Below, piece after piece: positions 18,905-28,818 of a DNA stretch of 64,000 bases. Position 1 is the first letter of the stretch. The number at the start of each line of letters is the position of its first letter. A program made the translations under genes and the position numbers. The notes under the pieces are model-generated. The model did no database searches. It had not been told where the DNA came from and worked only from the letters and a program-made list of their open reading frames with translations. The stretch comes from an uncultured Tateyamaria sp. (GTDB taxonomy: Bacteria > Pseudomonadota > Alphaproteobacteria > Rhodobacterales > Rhodobacteraceae): contig NZ_CANNGP010000002.1 of the NCBI RefSeq assembly GCF_947504105.1, forward strand, positions 156,361 through 220,360, in the 5' to 3' direction.

Positions 18905-19651
18905 TTAGGTTGCCTTAATCGCATCCAGATCGGGTCGCGCGAAGCGGGTCAGAAGGTGCGACACCAGCGCGCGGCAATCATGACCGCGCCAATCCGATGA
19001 ATGCGCGGCGCGTGGCAGGTCCGGGTGCTTCAGTGTCAGACGCCGCCACCCATGCACGATCAAGACCCTGAGGGCGGCTGTTTGCACTGCAGTCAGGCCG
19101 TCCTCCAGTTCCTCCGCAATGTCGGTCAGCACCGCGTGCAGGGATTTATAGGCGTCACGCATCGCTTCGGTTTCAATCTGCGCGCCCAGCCATTTCGGCA
19201 GGGACTGTGGCGCCAACCCTATTGCGTCTAAGGGGATTGAGGCGGACGGGCCGCATAGGAATACGCGGGGCGCGATTTGCGCGAACTGTGTCTGGTCCAG
19301 CTCGACCGGCGCGCTGGTCAGGATCATGAGGGCCTCGGCTTCACGTGGTTGGCCATAGATGCGCGCCCGTGCCGCCTTGCTGTCGCTGCGCCCTTTGGGT
19401 GTCAGGCTGTGCAGGCTCGTCCGCCCCTGTTTCTCGGACCCTACCCATCCATCGCTGCGCAAACGGTGCAGCGCGACGCGCGACGCTTCGGGCTTGATCC
19501 CGATTTCGCCCATGATGGCGGACAAGGTGGGTCCATCAAGGGGCCGATCTGGGGCCAAATCGCCAAAAACAGTGACTAACAAGGACCAAACACGCATTGG
19601 GCCAAGGCTGCTCAGGCTGCTTATTGCTTGGAAATAGGCGTCAGTGGGCAT
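18905..19651 (-). CDS. paaX: PaaX-family transcriptional repressor
   Basis: 248 residues. PaaX represses phenylacetate genes and is released by phenylacetyl-CoA. The N-terminal winged helix is visible (LSAIMGEIGIKPEASRVALHRLRSDGWV), followed by the PaaX family's central and C-terminal regions. It is the last gene of the paa operon and overlaps paaZ by 11 bases, so it would be autoregulated. It carries no other domain. The operator may be the palindrome at 26427-26450, upstream of the operon's first gene. Confidence 0.9.
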   Translation of the reverse strand: MPTDAYFQAISSLSSLGPMRVWSLLVTVFGDLAPDRPLDGPTLSAIMGEIGIKPEASRVALHRLRSDGWVGSEKQGRTSLHSLTPKGRSDSKAARARIYGQPREAEALMILTSAPVELDQTQFAQIAPRVFLCGPSASIPLDAIGLAPQSLPKWLGAQIETEAMRDAYKSLHAVLTDIAEELEDGLTAVQTAALRVLIVHGWRRLTLKHPDLPRAAHSSDWRGHDCRALVSHLLTRFARPDLDAIKAT

Positions 19652-21656
19652 TCATCGTCAGCAGCTCGTATTCAGCCACCGCCTCGTCGTCCCGGTTGGT
19701 GAGAGTGACGTGCCAGCGCACCTCTCCATACGCGTCATTGCGCGGTGTCTTGGCCTTGACCGTCAGACGCACCTTGATGCTGTCCCCAGCTTCCACCGGC
19801 TTCATGAAACGCAGGTTATCCAGGCCGGTGTTCGCCAGCACAGGTCCCGGATCTGGCTGCACAAACAGGCCAGCGGCGAAACTGAGCAACAGATAGCCAT
19901 GCGCCACCCGACCTGGGAAAAACGGGTTCGCCTTTGCGGCCGCGTCGTCCATGTGGGCGTAGAATGTGTCGCCGGTGAAATGTGCGAAGGTCTCGATATC
20001 CTCCAACGTCACCTCGCGTGATGCGCTGTTGAACGTGTCGCCGATGACCAGATCGCCAAAGGGGCGCGTAAATGGATGCGGTTTGTCGGTTGCTTCTGCA
20101 GCTCCGGGCAACCACCGTTGTCCAATTGCTGTCAGGATGTCTGGGCTCCCCTGAACCGCAGTGCGCTGCATGTAATGCTTGACGGCGCGAATGCCACCCA
20201 ATTCTTCGCCCCCGCCCGCGCGGCCCGGTCCGCCATGCACCATGTGCGGCAAAGGCGCGCCATGCCCGGTCGCTTCGGACATGCTGTCACGGTTGTTGAA
20301 GTATAACCGTCCGTGGAACGCGGCAGAGGCCATGGTGATCTGCCGCGCGACATCGCCATCCCGCGTGATGATCGACGCCACAAGTGATCCCTTCCCTCGG
20401 TTCAGCAGATCCGCCGCGTGGCTCAGATTACGATAGGGCATCACGGTGGATACTGGGCCAAAGGCTTCGACATCATGCACAGCCCGCGCGTTGTCGGGAT
20501 CGGCGCAGTGAAACAACATCGGTGGCAGGAACGCCCCTTTGCTGTCCGCCATCGAAAAGTTCTCAGGATCTCCGAACACATGTTCGGCTTCGGTTCCGAT
20601 CTGGATTGCCTTCTCCAATACATCCACTTTTTGGTTGTTAGACACGAGTGCACCCATTTTCGTGCTCTCAGCCCGCGGATCGCCAATCGTGACGTTCTCC
20701 AGCCGCGCGCCGATGGCTTCAATCACTGCATCAACCTGCGCTTCGGGCACCATGATCCGCCGAATGGCCGTGCATTTCTGACCTGCTTTCGCCGTCATCT
20801 CGCGCTGCACTTCCTTGACGAACAGATCGAACTCCGGCATCCCGGGCTCCGCATCTGGCCCAAGAACCGAAGCGTTCAGACTGTCCTGCTCGGCCGTGAA
20901 GCGCACCGCGTTGTTCAGCAGGTTGACGTTGCCGCGCAATGTGCGCGCCGTATCAGCAGACCCGGTAAAGGTTACCACATCCTGGCAATCCAGATGATCC
21001 AGCAGATCACCCACACCGCCCGATACCAATTGCAATGCACCGTCGGGCAAGTACCCGCTCTCGATCATCAGCCGCACGCAAGCTTCTGTCACATAAGAGG
21101 TCGCGGTGGCTGGCTTTACGATTGCGGGCACCCCGGCAAGTAGGGTTGGCGCGACCTTCTCCAGCATGCCCCAGACGGGGAAGTTGAACGCATTGATATG
21201 CAGTGCAACCCCTTGCAACGGGGTGCAGATGTGCTGCCCATGAAACTGCCCGGCGCGGCCCAGCTGCTCTGGCGCACCATCCAGATACACTTGCGCGTCC
21301 GGCATTTCGCGCCGCCCTTTCGATGCAAAAACCAGCATCGTCCCAATCCCGCCATCCACATCGATCAGGTGATCGGCCTGCGTGGCCCCGGTGTCGAAAC
21401 TCAGATCATACAGGGCCTGCCGATGTTCCCGCAGATGCAAGGCCAACGCCTTCAGCATCCGCGCGCGGCCATGGAATGTCATCCCACGCAAGGCGGGACC
21501 ACCCACATCACGGGCATAGGCGCGCATGCCTTGCACGTCCAAGGCATCATTCCCCGCTTCGGCAATTATGTCCCCGGTGATAGCGCTTGCAATCGACCGC
21601 GCGCCAGACCTGGGCGGCACCCACGCACCGGCAGCGAAACTGTGAACCTGACGCAT
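19641..21656 (-). CDS. paaZ: Bifunctional aldehyde dehydrogenase/enoyl-CoA hydratase PaaZ
   Basis: 671 residues. In phenylacetate breakdown the C-terminal hydratase opens the oxepin-CoA ring and the N-terminal aldehyde dehydrogenase oxidises the resulting semialdehyde. Residues 1 to about 520 are the ALDH domain with the catalytic cysteine in KAGQKCTAIRRI; residues about 540-671 are a MaoC-type hotdog hydratase (FPGRVAHGYLLLSFAAGL contains its His). Both halves look complete. It lies 10 bases after paaE. Confidence 0.95.
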   Translation of the reverse strand: MRQVHSFAAGAWVPPRSGARSIASAITGDIIAEAGNDALDVQGMRAYARDVGGPALRGMTFHGRARMLKALALHLREHRQALYDLSFDTGATQADHLIDVDGGIGTMLVFASKGRREMPDAQVYLDGAPEQLGRAGQFHGQHICTPLQGVALHINAFNFPVWGMLEKVAPTLLAGVPAIVKPATATSYVTEACVRLMIESGYLPDGALQLVSGGVGDLLDHLDCQDVVTFTGSADTARTLRGNVNLLNNAVRFTAEQDSLNASVLGPDAEPGMPEFDLFVKEVQREMTAKAGQKCTAIRRIMVPEAQVDAVIEAIGARLENVTIGDPRAESTKMGALVSNNQKVDVLEKAIQIGTEAEHVFGDPENFSMADSKGAFLPPMLFHCADPDNARAVHDVEAFGPVSTVMPYRNLSHAADLLNRGKGSLVASIITRDGDVARQITMASAAFHGRLYFNNRDSMSEATGHGAPLPHMVHGGPGRAGGGEELGGIRAVKHYMQRTAVQGSPDILTAIGQRWLPGAAEATDKPHPFTRPFGDLVIGDTFNSASREVTLEDIETFAHFTGDTFYAHMDDAAAKANPFFPGRVAHGYLLLSFAAGLFVQPDPGPVLANTGLDNLRFMKPVEAGDSIKVRLTVKAKTPRNDAYGEVRWHVTLTNRDDEAVAEYELLTMNAH

Positions 21657-21666
21657 GGTGGCCCCC

Positions 21667-22737
21667 TTAGTGTTGATCGTAGTCGACGCGCAGCGTATCG
21701 CTGAGCGGATAGCACTGGCAGGTCAGCACGAAACCGGCTTCGACCTCGTAGTCCTCAAGCGCATGATTGGTCAGCATCTCGTATTTACCCTCGGTCACCT
21801 TGGCCTTGCAGGTGGAACAGACCCCGGCCCTGCACGCAAAGGGGGCATCAAGATTATTGGCCAAAGCTGTCTCTAATACAGATGAATCCTTGGACATTTC
21901 CATCTGGTACGTGGTCCCGTCCAGCGTGATTTTCACGCTGGTTTCAACCGCACCCTCAGCCCGCGCGCTGACCGCCTGTTTCGCCAGGCGCCCCTCCTGA
22001 CCTGCGCCAAATAGCTCAAACTTGATCTGGTCCTTGGACAGCCCATGCGCCTCAAGCGCTTCAGAGATTGCCAACATCATCGGTTCCGGCCCGCAGATGA
22101 ACGCGGTGTCGATGGCATCCACATTGATCCAAGATTTGAACAACAGCGCGCACTTCTCTTGATCCACACGACCCGAAAACAGGTCGATGTCTTGCCCCGT
22201 CTCCAGCACGTGGATCAGGGTGAATCGGCCCATGTAGCGGTTCTTGAGGTCCTCCAACTCTTCCCGGAACATGATCGTGTGTACGGCCCGGTTCGCATAG
22301 ACGAGAGTAAAAGTGCTGTCTGGTTCGCGCGCCAGCACGGTTTTGAGGATCGATAGAACGGGTGTGATCCCCGAACCACCAGCGAAGCCAAGATACGATT
22401 TCCCCTTGTTGGGGTCTATTTTTGTGTGAAAGCTGCCCATCGGGGGCATGGCATGCAGCGTATCGCCGACGTGCAGCTCCGTGTTGGCGTAGGTGGAAAA
22501 TGCCCCCCCGTCGACGCGCTTTACGCCCACTTGCAAATGTCCGTCATCCAGCCCTGCGCAGATCGAATAGTTGCGGCGCAGCTCTGTCCCGTCGAAATCC
22601 TGTTTGAAGGTCAAGTACTGGCCGGGGATGAACCGGAACGCCTGTGGGTCCTCAGACTCCAGGGTCAGTACAACCGCGTCGCGGATGGTGCGGTGAATGT
22701 CGGTCACGGTCAGGGTGTGAAACTGGCTCATATGCAC
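21667..22737 (-). CDS. paaE: Phenylacetyl-CoA epoxidase reductase PaaE
   Basis: 356 residues. It passes electrons from NADPH to the PaaABC epoxidase. Domains in order: FAD-binding (RRNYSICAGL), NAD(P)-binding (FAGGSGITPVLSIL) and a C-terminal plant-type 2Fe-2S ferredoxin with the cysteines CRAGVCSTC and a final CQCY. It overlaps paaD by 10 bases and is followed by paaZ. Confidence 0.95.
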   Translation of the reverse strand: MHMSQFHTLTVTDIHRTIRDAVVLTLESEDPQAFRFIPGQYLTFKQDFDGTELRRNYSICAGLDDGHLQVGVKRVDGGAFSTYANTELHVGDTLHAMPPMGSFHTKIDPNKGKSYLGFAGGSGITPVLSILKTVLAREPDSTFTLVYANRAVHTIMFREELEDLKNRYMGRFTLIHVLETGQDIDLFSGRVDQEKCALLFKSWINVDAIDTAFICGPEPMMLAISEALEAHGLSKDQIKFELFGAGQEGRLAKQAVSARAEGAVETSVKITLDGTTYQMEMSKDSSVLETALANNLDAPFACRAGVCSTCKAKVTEGKYEMLTNHALEDYEVEAGFVLTCQCYPLSDTLRVDYDQH

Positions 22738-23195
22738 TTGAAATAGTCAAAGGGTTCCAGGCAGTCGGTGCAGCGCCACTGCGCCTTGCAGGGCGTCGAT
22801 CCAAACTGGCTGATCTTTTCCACGCTGGACGATTCGCAATGCGGGCAGCGATCTGGTCCGCCAGCCGCTTTGGGCGGCGCGATACCATAACTTTCCAGCT
22901 TGGCCTTGCCCGCATCGCTTAGCCAATCGGTAGTCCAAGGCGGGGCAATCTGCCTTTTTAGAGACAGGTTTTCGATGCCCTTGACCCGGAGAGCCGTCTC
23001 AATCTCCATGTTGATGATGCTGGTCGCCGGGCATCCGGAATAGGTGGGCGTCACCGTCACTTCGAGGGTGTCATCCAGCCACTGCACATCCCGAATGATC
23101 CCCAGATCGACGATCGATATCACGGGGATTTCCGGATCCGGTATAGCGGCAAGCCAGCTCCAGACCTCGTCCACAGAGGGTTGCGTCATTACCAT
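22728..23195 (-). CDS. paaD: Phenylacetyl-CoA epoxidase assembly protein PaaD
   Basis: 155 residues with the DUF59/MIP18 fold (IPDPEIPVISIVDLGIIRDV, then PTYSGCPA) and a C-terminal cysteine cluster (CPHCESSSVEK, then CTDC). PaaD is needed for maturation of the epoxidase, probably by iron delivery. An alternative start three codons in (23189) would give a TAATG overlap with the paaC stop. It overlaps paaE downstream by 10 bases. Confidence 0.94.
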   Translation of the reverse strand: MVMTQPSVDEVWSWLAAIPDPEIPVISIVDLGIIRDVQWLDDTLEVTVTPTYSGCPATSIINMEIETALRVKGIENLSLKRQIAPPWTTDWLSDAGKAKLESYGIAPPKAAGGPDRCPHCESSSVEKISQFGSTPCKAQWRCTDCLEPFDYFKCI

Positions 23196-23911
23196 GTCGC
23201 GTCAGGGTAACTGCGGGGCAGAACCTGCATCGTCGCCAGCATATGCCCCAGATGTTCTGTATGACGCGCCCCGGTCTTGCCGCCCATATGGGCAAAGTCG
23301 CTGTGCGGTCGCACGAGCGTGGCTTCGGTCAAAACAGTCTCTAAATAAGTGTCAAAAGCGGGTCTTAGCGCAGCCATATCCGTTAGATCGTCGCCATCCG
23401 TGCTGAACATTTCGCCCACATAGGGCCACAGCCGGTCCAACGCCGCCTGCATCCGCGCATGGCTTTCCTCGGTCCCCTCCCCCAACGCGATGACGGTGTC
23501 AGACGAGCGTTCGCGGTGATAGGTGACCTCTTTCACGGACTTCTGCGCGATTGCACTGATCTCCGTGTCATCATGCTCTGCCAGTGTGGTCAGTGCTTCC
23601 AGATGCCAGCTATCAAATAGAAATTGCCGCATCATCGTCACGCCGAAATCCTGGTTTGGCTGTTCGACCAACAGCAGGTTGCGGAAGTCCCACGCATCGC
23701 GGTGATAAGCCAGCGTGTCGGCTGTGCGTCCCTTACCTTCACGCTCGGCGGCAAGACCCAACCACAGTTGCGTCTGTCCGATCAGGTCCAACGCCGTGTT
23801 GGCCAGCGCAATGTCTTCCTCAAGCGCAGGCGCATGCCCACACCATTCTGACACCCGCTGACCCAGCACCAACGTGTTGTCGCCCATGCGGATCAGGCCC
23901 GGAACGCTCAC
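23189..23911 (-). CDS. paaC: Phenylacetyl-CoA epoxidase structural subunit PaaC
   Basis: 240 residues, a ferritin-like four-helix protein lacking the full di-iron ligand set. It pairs with PaaA to form the stable epoxidase core. The helices containing LGLAAEREGKGRTADTLAY and HHRERSS-like EVTYHRERSS are recognisable. It overlaps paaB by ATGA and paaD by seven bases. Confidence 0.94.
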   Translation of the reverse strand: MSVPGLIRMGDNTLVLGQRVSEWCGHAPALEEDIALANTALDLIGQTQLWLGLAAEREGKGRTADTLAYHRDAWDFRNLLLVEQPNQDFGVTMMRQFLFDSWHLEALTTLAEHDDTEISAIAQKSVKEVTYHRERSSDTVIALGEGTEESHARMQAALDRLWPYVGEMFSTDGDDLTDMAALRPAFDTYLETVLTEATLVRPHSDFAHMGGKTGARHTEHLGHMLATMQVLPRSYPDATW

Positions 23912-24192
23912 ATCGCCCCCACATCGTCTGGAATGTCAAAGAAGGTCGGGTGGCGGTACACCTTATCGTCCGCCGGATCGTACAGTGATCCCTTGTCATC
24001 GGGGGATGAGGCCGTGATGTCGGCGGCTGGCACCACCCAGATGCTCACACCTTCCTTGCGGCGGGTATAGACATCTCGTGCATTCTGGATCGCGTGGGTG
24101 GCATCAGTGGCATGAAGCGAACCGACATGGCGGTGCGACAGCCCATGCTGACCACGGATAAAAACTTCCCAAAGGGGCCATTCCTGTTTCAT
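23908..24192 (-). CDS. paaB: Phenylacetyl-CoA epoxidase subunit PaaB
   Basis: 94 residues, the usual size. PaaB bridges the PaaAC units and is needed for activity. The start [22 protein letters not shown] is typical, and the ending FFDIPDDVG fits the family. The ATG at 24190-24192 overlaps the paaA stop by ATGA; a longer upstream frame lies inside paaA and is not used. It overlaps paaC downstream by four bases. Confidence 0.95.
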   Translation of the reverse strand: MKQEWPLWEVFIRGQHGLSHRHVGSLHATDATHAIQNARDVYTRRKEGVSIWVVPAADITASSPDDKGSLYDPADDKVYRHPTFFDIPDDVGAM

Positions 24193-25166
24193 TCCGCCGC
24201 CACCTTCGCCGCCTGTTTCTTGGCCGCATGCGCCAGCCGCGCCTCGCGTACCCACGCCCCATCGTCCCAAGCCTTTTGCCGCGCCTCGATCCGTTCGACC
24301 GAACACGGGCCATTGCCCTTCAACACGTCAAAGAACTCGGACCAGTCAGGTTCGGCAAAGTCATACTCACCCTTCTCTTCGTTCCAGGCCAGCGTTTCAT
24401 CCGGAATCGTCAGACCCAAGTACTCCGCCTGCGGCACCGTCTGATCGACGAATTTCTGGCGCAACTCGTCGTTGGAATTCATCTTGATCTTCCACGCCAT
24501 CGACTGCTCGGAATGCACGCTTTCCTTGTCGGACGGTCCGAACATCATCAGCGACGGGTACCAGAACCGGTTCAGCGCATCCTGCGCCATGCGCTTCTGT
24601 GTGTTGGTCCCATTCGCCATCTTCATCATGATGTCGAAGCCCTGGCGTTGGTGGAACGATTCCTCCTTGCAGATGCGCACCATCGACCGGGCATAAGGGC
24701 CATAAGATGTGCGCTGCAACGGCACCTGATTCATGATCGCAGCACCATCAACCAGCCAACCCACAGCCCCCATATCCGCCCATGTCAGGGTCGGATATGC
24801 GAAGATGGACGAGTACTTCATCCGCCCGTCCAGCAGCATTTCGGTCAGCTCATCGCGGCTCACGCCCAGCGTTTCCGCCGCGCAATACAAATACAGCCCA
24901 TGCCCCGCCTCGTCCTGCACCTTGGCCAGCAGGATCGCCTTGCGCTCCAGCGTGGGTGCGCGGGTGATCCAGTTGCCCTCGGGCAGCTGACCAACAATCT
25001 CGGAATGCGCGTGTTGCCCGATCTGGCGGATCAGCGTCTTGCGATAGCCCGCAGGCATCCAATCCTTCGGCTCGATCTTGTCCCCCGCATCGATACGGGC
25101 TTGGAACGCAGCCAGCTTCTCGGGATCGTCCTGTGTCGCTTCGGATTTGATCATCTGTGCATACAT
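24189..25166 (-). CDS. paaA: Phenylacetyl-CoA epoxidase catalytic subunit PaaA
   Basis: 325 residues. This di-iron subunit epoxidises the aromatic ring of phenylacetyl-CoA. The iron ligands lie in EDGAGHG-like [11 protein letters not shown] and [11 protein letters not shown] (E-x2-H pairs). It starts four bases after the thiolase gene paaJ, so the operon order is paaJ-paaA-B-C-D-E-Z-X. Confidence 0.97.
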   Translation of the reverse strand: MYAQMIKSEATQDDPEKLAAFQARIDAGDKIEPKDWMPAGYRKTLIRQIGQHAHSEIVGQLPEGNWITRAPTLERKAILLAKVQDEAGHGLYLYCAAETLGVSRDELTEMLLDGRMKYSSIFAYPTLTWADMGAVGWLVDGAAIMNQVPLQRTSYGPYARSMVRICKEESFHQRQGFDIMMKMANGTNTQKRMAQDALNRFWYPSLMMFGPSDKESVHSEQSMAWKIKMNSNDELRQKFVDQTVPQAEYLGLTIPDETLAWNEEKGEYDFAEPDWSEFFDVLKGNGPCSVERIEARQKAWDDGAWVREARLAHAAKKQAAKVAAE

Positions 25167-25170
25167 CGTC

Positions 25171-26373
25171 TCAAGCCCTTTCGAGTATCATGGCAACGCC
25201 CTGCCCCACGCCCACACACATGGTGCACAGCGCATAGCGGCCACCGGTCCGTTTCAATTGATAAGCGGCGGTCATCACCAGCCGCGCGCCCGACATGCCC
25301 AGCGGGTGACCGATCGCAATTGCCCCACCCTGTGCGTTTACACGGGGATCGTCATCCGCCACACCCAGACTGCGCAGTGTTGCCAAGCCTTGCGACGCAA
25401 ACGCTTCGTTCAACTCGATCACATCCATCTGGTCGATGGTCAGGCCCGCACGCTTCAACACCTTTTCAGAGGCAGGCACTGGCCCAATCCCCATAACGCG
25501 CGGCTCGACCCCGGCGGCACACATGCCAACGACCCGCGCCATGCGCGTCAGGCCTTGCGCATCTGCCGCCTCTGTCGACGCGATCAGCATCGCTGCCGCG
25601 CCGTCATTCACGCCCGACGCATTGCCTGCCGTCACGCTCAGGTCCGGCCCGTTGATCCCGCGCAGTCCCGCCAACTTCTCGACAGATGTTCCCGGGCGCG
25701 GATGTTCATCCGTTTGTACGACAATCGGATCACCCTTGCGCTGGGGGATCGACACAGGCGCAATCTCTTCAGCAAAGATACCGGCCTCATGCGCCGCGGC
25801 CCACCGTTCTTGCGACCGTGCCGCAAAGGCATCCTGATCCGCACGCCCCACATCCCAGTCAGCCGCCACATTGTCAGCCGTCTGAGGCATGGAATCGATC
25901 CCATATTCCGCTTTCATTTTCGGGTTCACGAACCGCCAGCCGATGGTTGTGTCATATACCTGATTGGCGCGCGAAAACGCGGTGTCCGCCTTGGGCATCA
26001 CGAACGGCGCACGGCTCATGCTCTCGACCCCGCCGGCAATGACCAGGTCCATGTCACCCGCCTTGATACCGCGTGCGGCGATGCCCACCGCGTCCATGCC
26101 CGAGGCGCACAGGCGATTCACGGTGATTCCCGGCACATCCACAGGCAAACCCGCCAACAGACCGGCCATTCGGGCCACGTTTCGATTGTCCTCACCGGCC
26201 TGATTGGCACAGCCCATGACGACATCATCCACAGCGGCCCAGTCCAACTCGGGGTTGCGCGCCATCAATGCCGCAATGGGCGCAGCCGCCAGGTCATCGG
26301 CGCGGACGCCGGACAAAGCACCGCCGTACCGCCCAATGGGCGTACGCTGAGCATCACAAATCCATGCGTCCAT
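25171..26373 (-). CDS. paaJ: 3-oxoadipyl-CoA/3-oxo-5,6-dehydrosuberyl-CoA thiolase PaaJ
   Basis: 400 residues of the thiolase fold. It releases acetyl-CoA and succinyl-CoA at the end of phenylacetate degradation. The acyl-enzyme cysteine is in [12 protein letters not shown], with NEAFASQ and [16 protein letters not shown] and [10 protein letters not shown] completing the active site. It is the first gene of the paa operon, with a ribosome binding site (AGGAGG) and a 171-base upstream gap with a palindromic element. paaF, paaG and paaH are not in this window. Confidence 0.93.
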   Translation of the reverse strand: MDAWICDAQRTPIGRYGGALSGVRADDLAAAPIAALMARNPELDWAAVDDVVMGCANQAGEDNRNVARMAGLLAGLPVDVPGITVNRLCASGMDAVGIAARGIKAGDMDLVIAGGVESMSRAPFVMPKADTAFSRANQVYDTTIGWRFVNPKMKAEYGIDSMPQTADNVAADWDVGRADQDAFAARSQERWAAAHEAGIFAEEIAPVSIPQRKGDPIVVQTDEHPRPGTSVEKLAGLRGINGPDLSVTAGNASGVNDGAAAMLIASTEAADAQGLTRMARVVGMCAAGVEPRVMGIGPVPASEKVLKRAGLTIDQMDVIELNEAFASQGLATLRSLGVADDDPRVNAQGGAIAIGHPLGMSGARLVMTAAYQLKRTGGRYALCTMCVGVGQGVAMILERA

Positions 26374-26426
26374 CGGCTCCTCCTTAGGCCTTAAGTACGC
26401 CGTATGGTGATTCCGTTCAACAATTA

Positions 26427-26450
26427 ATGTTACACAATTTAGTGTTTCAT
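26427..26450. promoter_or_regulatory. Candidate PaaX operator between the paa operon and the E1 gene
   Basis: ATGTTACAC (26427-26435), six bases, GTGTTTCAT (26442-26450) form an imperfect inverted repeat (7 of 9 positions). A further GTAACACT at 26461 repeats the half-site in reverse. It sits in the 171-base divergent region upstream of paaJ and the E1 gene. PaaX is the obvious regulator, but the assignment is inferred from position. Confidence 0.35.
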
Positions 26451-26544
26451 ATGAGAATTAGTAACACTTTAACTGCCTGCTGGACCATTGCCCTTGGTCC
26501 CTGTTCTATGGCCTTCAACGCTTCGCATATACGGACCACGCCAC

Positions 26545-28728
26545 ATGGATCGCGCCGCCATCGTTCATGACAACTTCCACCGGCGGCTAAAGGCCAACGA
26601 TTTGCCAATGGGCAGTGGTGCTGGCGACATGGATGCCGAAACGCTTCTCACCCTTTTCCGCGCGCAATGCCTGTCCCGCCAACTCGATCGCACCAGTCGC
26701 GCGATGCAAAAGGCAGGGCAGGGATACTACACAATCGGGTCCAGCGGGCACGAAGGGATGGCGGGCGTTGCACACGCACTGCGGCCCACCGACATGGCGT
26801 TCCTCCATTATCGCGATGCTGCGTTTCAGATCGCGCGCGCGGGCCAGGTACCCAACCAGACTCCGGCCTGGGACATCCTGCTCAGCTTCGCCGCCTCTGC
26901 CGAGGACCCAATGTCCGGTGGTCGACACAAGGTTCTGGGATCGAAGGCGCTGAACATCCCGCCGCAGACCTCGACCATTGCCAGTCACTTGCCCAAGGCG
27001 GTTGGGGCTGCCTATTCTATCGGACTTGCCAAGCGGCAACGTCCAGAGCATGCACACTTGCCCGACGACAGCCTTGTCATATGTTCTTTTGGCGATGCCT
27101 CGGTCAACCATTCCACGGCCCAAGGGGCGATCAACACGGCTTGCTGGACAAGCTTTCAGAATGCACCGCTGCCGCTGCTGTTCGTGTGCGAGGACAATGG
27201 CATTGGCATCTCGACGCCCACACCTTCGGGATGGGTGGCTGCGAACTTCTCAACCAAACCGGGGCTCACATATTTCGCTTGCGATGGCCTGAATGTCGCC
27301 GAAACCCAAAGGGTCACAGCAGAAGCCGCCGCATTTGTCCGCCGCCACAAATCCCCCGCTTTCCTGCACATACGCACCGTCCGACTTTATGGTCACGCAG
27401 GCTCAGACGTCGAAGCCACTTACCGTGCCAAGGCAGACATCGAAGCTGATGAGGGCAACGACCCGCTCCTCCACACCGCTCGCCTGCTTCGCGACAGTGG
27501 GACCATCACGCCAGAGGAGGCGCTCGCGCTTTACGAAAAGATCGGAGGGGAGTGCGAAGCGCTTGCGGCCAGAGCCACCAAGCGTTCTCGCTTGCAAACC
27601 TCAGCAGATGTTAGCGCCAGCCTGATCCCCCCAGCTCGCACATGCGCAACCACAAACGGACCTTCTGTCGAAGAACGCGCTCAGGTCTTCGGCACCGATC
27701 TGCGCAGCAGCGAAGACCCACAGGTGATGAGTAAACTCATCTCATGGGCGCTCACCGACTTGATGCTCGAACACCCCGAAGTCATCATGGCGGGTGAGGA
27801 CATAGGTAAAAAGGGCGGCGTCTATGGCGCTACGCAAAAACTGCAGTCCCGCTTCGGCCCGCACCGCGTCATCGACACATTGCTTGATGAACAATCCATC
27901 CTCGGCCTTGCCATCGGCATGGCGCATAACGGATTTGTTCCGATCCCCGAAATCCAGTTCCTCGCCTACCTCCACAACGCCGAGGATCAGCTCAGAGGCG
28001 AAGCTGCCACGCTCCCCTTCTTTTCGAACGGCCAATACACCAATCCCATAGTCCTGCGCATCGCGGGCCTTGGCTACCAACGCGGGTTCGGCGGGCATTT
28101 TCACAACGACAATTCGTTGGCTGTTCTGCGCGACATCCCCGGCCTCATCATCGCCTGCCCGTCGCGCGGCGATGACGCTGCCAAGATGCTGCGCGAAGCA
28201 GTCCGCCTTGCGCGCGAGGAACAGCGCGTCGTGGTCTTTGTTGAACCTATCGCCCTCTATCCCATGCGCGACCTGCACGCCGAGGGCGACAAGAGCTGGA
28301 TGTCGACCTACCCGGCGCCCGACGAGCGGATCGCGCTGGGCGATATTGGTGTCAGCGGTACTGGCACTGACCTCGCCATCGTCACATACGGAAATGGACG
28401 CTACCTATCGGAACAGGCGGCGCAACGTTTGCAATCTGACGGCATCAATACCCGCGTTATCGACATGCGTTGGCTTGCGCCTCTCCCAGAAGCGGCCCTG
28501 ATCGAACAGGTCAAGGGATGCAATGCCACTCTTATCGTCGATGAATGCCGCCGCACCGGCAGCCAGTCCGAAGCTCTCATGACCCTATTTGCCGAGGCCG
28601 ACATCACCAATATCGCCCGCCTTGCAGCCGAAGATTGCTTCATCGCTACCGGCCCCGCCTATGCCGCCACGCTCCCCTCGACCGACAGTATTGTGGGCGC
28701 CGCCAAGACGTTGATATCAAAGTCCTGA
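26545..28728 (+). CDS. Fused alpha/beta 2-oxoacid dehydrogenase E1 component
   Basis: 727 residues. The N-terminal half is an E1-alpha with the thiamine-diphosphate motif GDASVNHSTAQGAINTA...EDNGIGIST, and the C-terminal half an E1-beta (EDIGKKGGVYGATQKL, FIPEIQFL-like region, EPIALYP). It would decarboxylate a 2-oxoacid such as a branched-chain or aromatic one. No E2 or E3 gene is adjacent. The ATG at 26545 is chosen; a frame from 26488 adds 19 residues. A 90-base gap separates it from the alcohol dehydrogenase gene. Confidence 0.82.
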   Translation: MDRAAIVHDNFHRRLKANDLPMGSGAGDMDAETLLTLFRAQCLSRQLDRTSRAMQKAGQGYYTIGSSGHEGMAGVAHALRPTDMAFLHYRDAAFQIARAGQVPNQTPAWDILLSFAASAEDPMSGGRHKVLGSKALNIPPQTSTIASHLPKAVGAAYSIGLAKRQRPEHAHLPDDSLVICSFGDASVNHSTAQGAINTACWTSFQNAPLPLLFVCEDNGIGISTPTPSGWVAANFSTKPGLTYFACDGLNVAETQRVTAEAAAFVRRHKSPAFLHIRTVRLYGHAGSDVEATYRAKADIEADEGNDPLLHTARLLRDSGTITPEEALALYEKIGGECEALAARATKRSRLQTSADVSASLIPPARTCATTNGPSVEERAQVFGTDLRSSEDPQVMSKLISWALTDLMLEHPEVIMAGEDIGKKGGVYGATQKLQSRFGPHRVIDTLLDEQSILGLAIGMAHNGFVPIPEIQFLAYLHNAEDQLRGEAATLPFFSNGQYTNPIVLRIAGLGYQRGFGGHFHNDNSLAVLRDIPGLIIACPSRGDDAAKMLREAVRLAREEQRVVVFVEPIALYPMRDLHAEGDKSWMSTYPAPDERIALGDIGVSGTGTDLAIVTYGNGRYLSEQAAQRLQSDGINTRVIDMRWLAPLPEAALIEQVKGCNATLIVDECRRTGSQSEALMTLFAEADITNIARLAAEDCFIATGPAYAATLPSTDSIVGAAKTLISKS

Positions 28729-28818
28729 GATTCCGGTTTCACGAAATTGACCCTTGCCCTTGATCGGTCTTTCCAATCCGGTCCAAAGTCGCGCGAACAG
28801 GGAGAGAGGACACCACAC

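Noticed and set aside
24228..26394. Long plus-strand frames (422 and 438 codons) opposite paaA and paaJ
   Set aside because: They are antisense shadows of well-identified genes in GC-rich DNA, with His/Arg/Pro-rich products and no domains.
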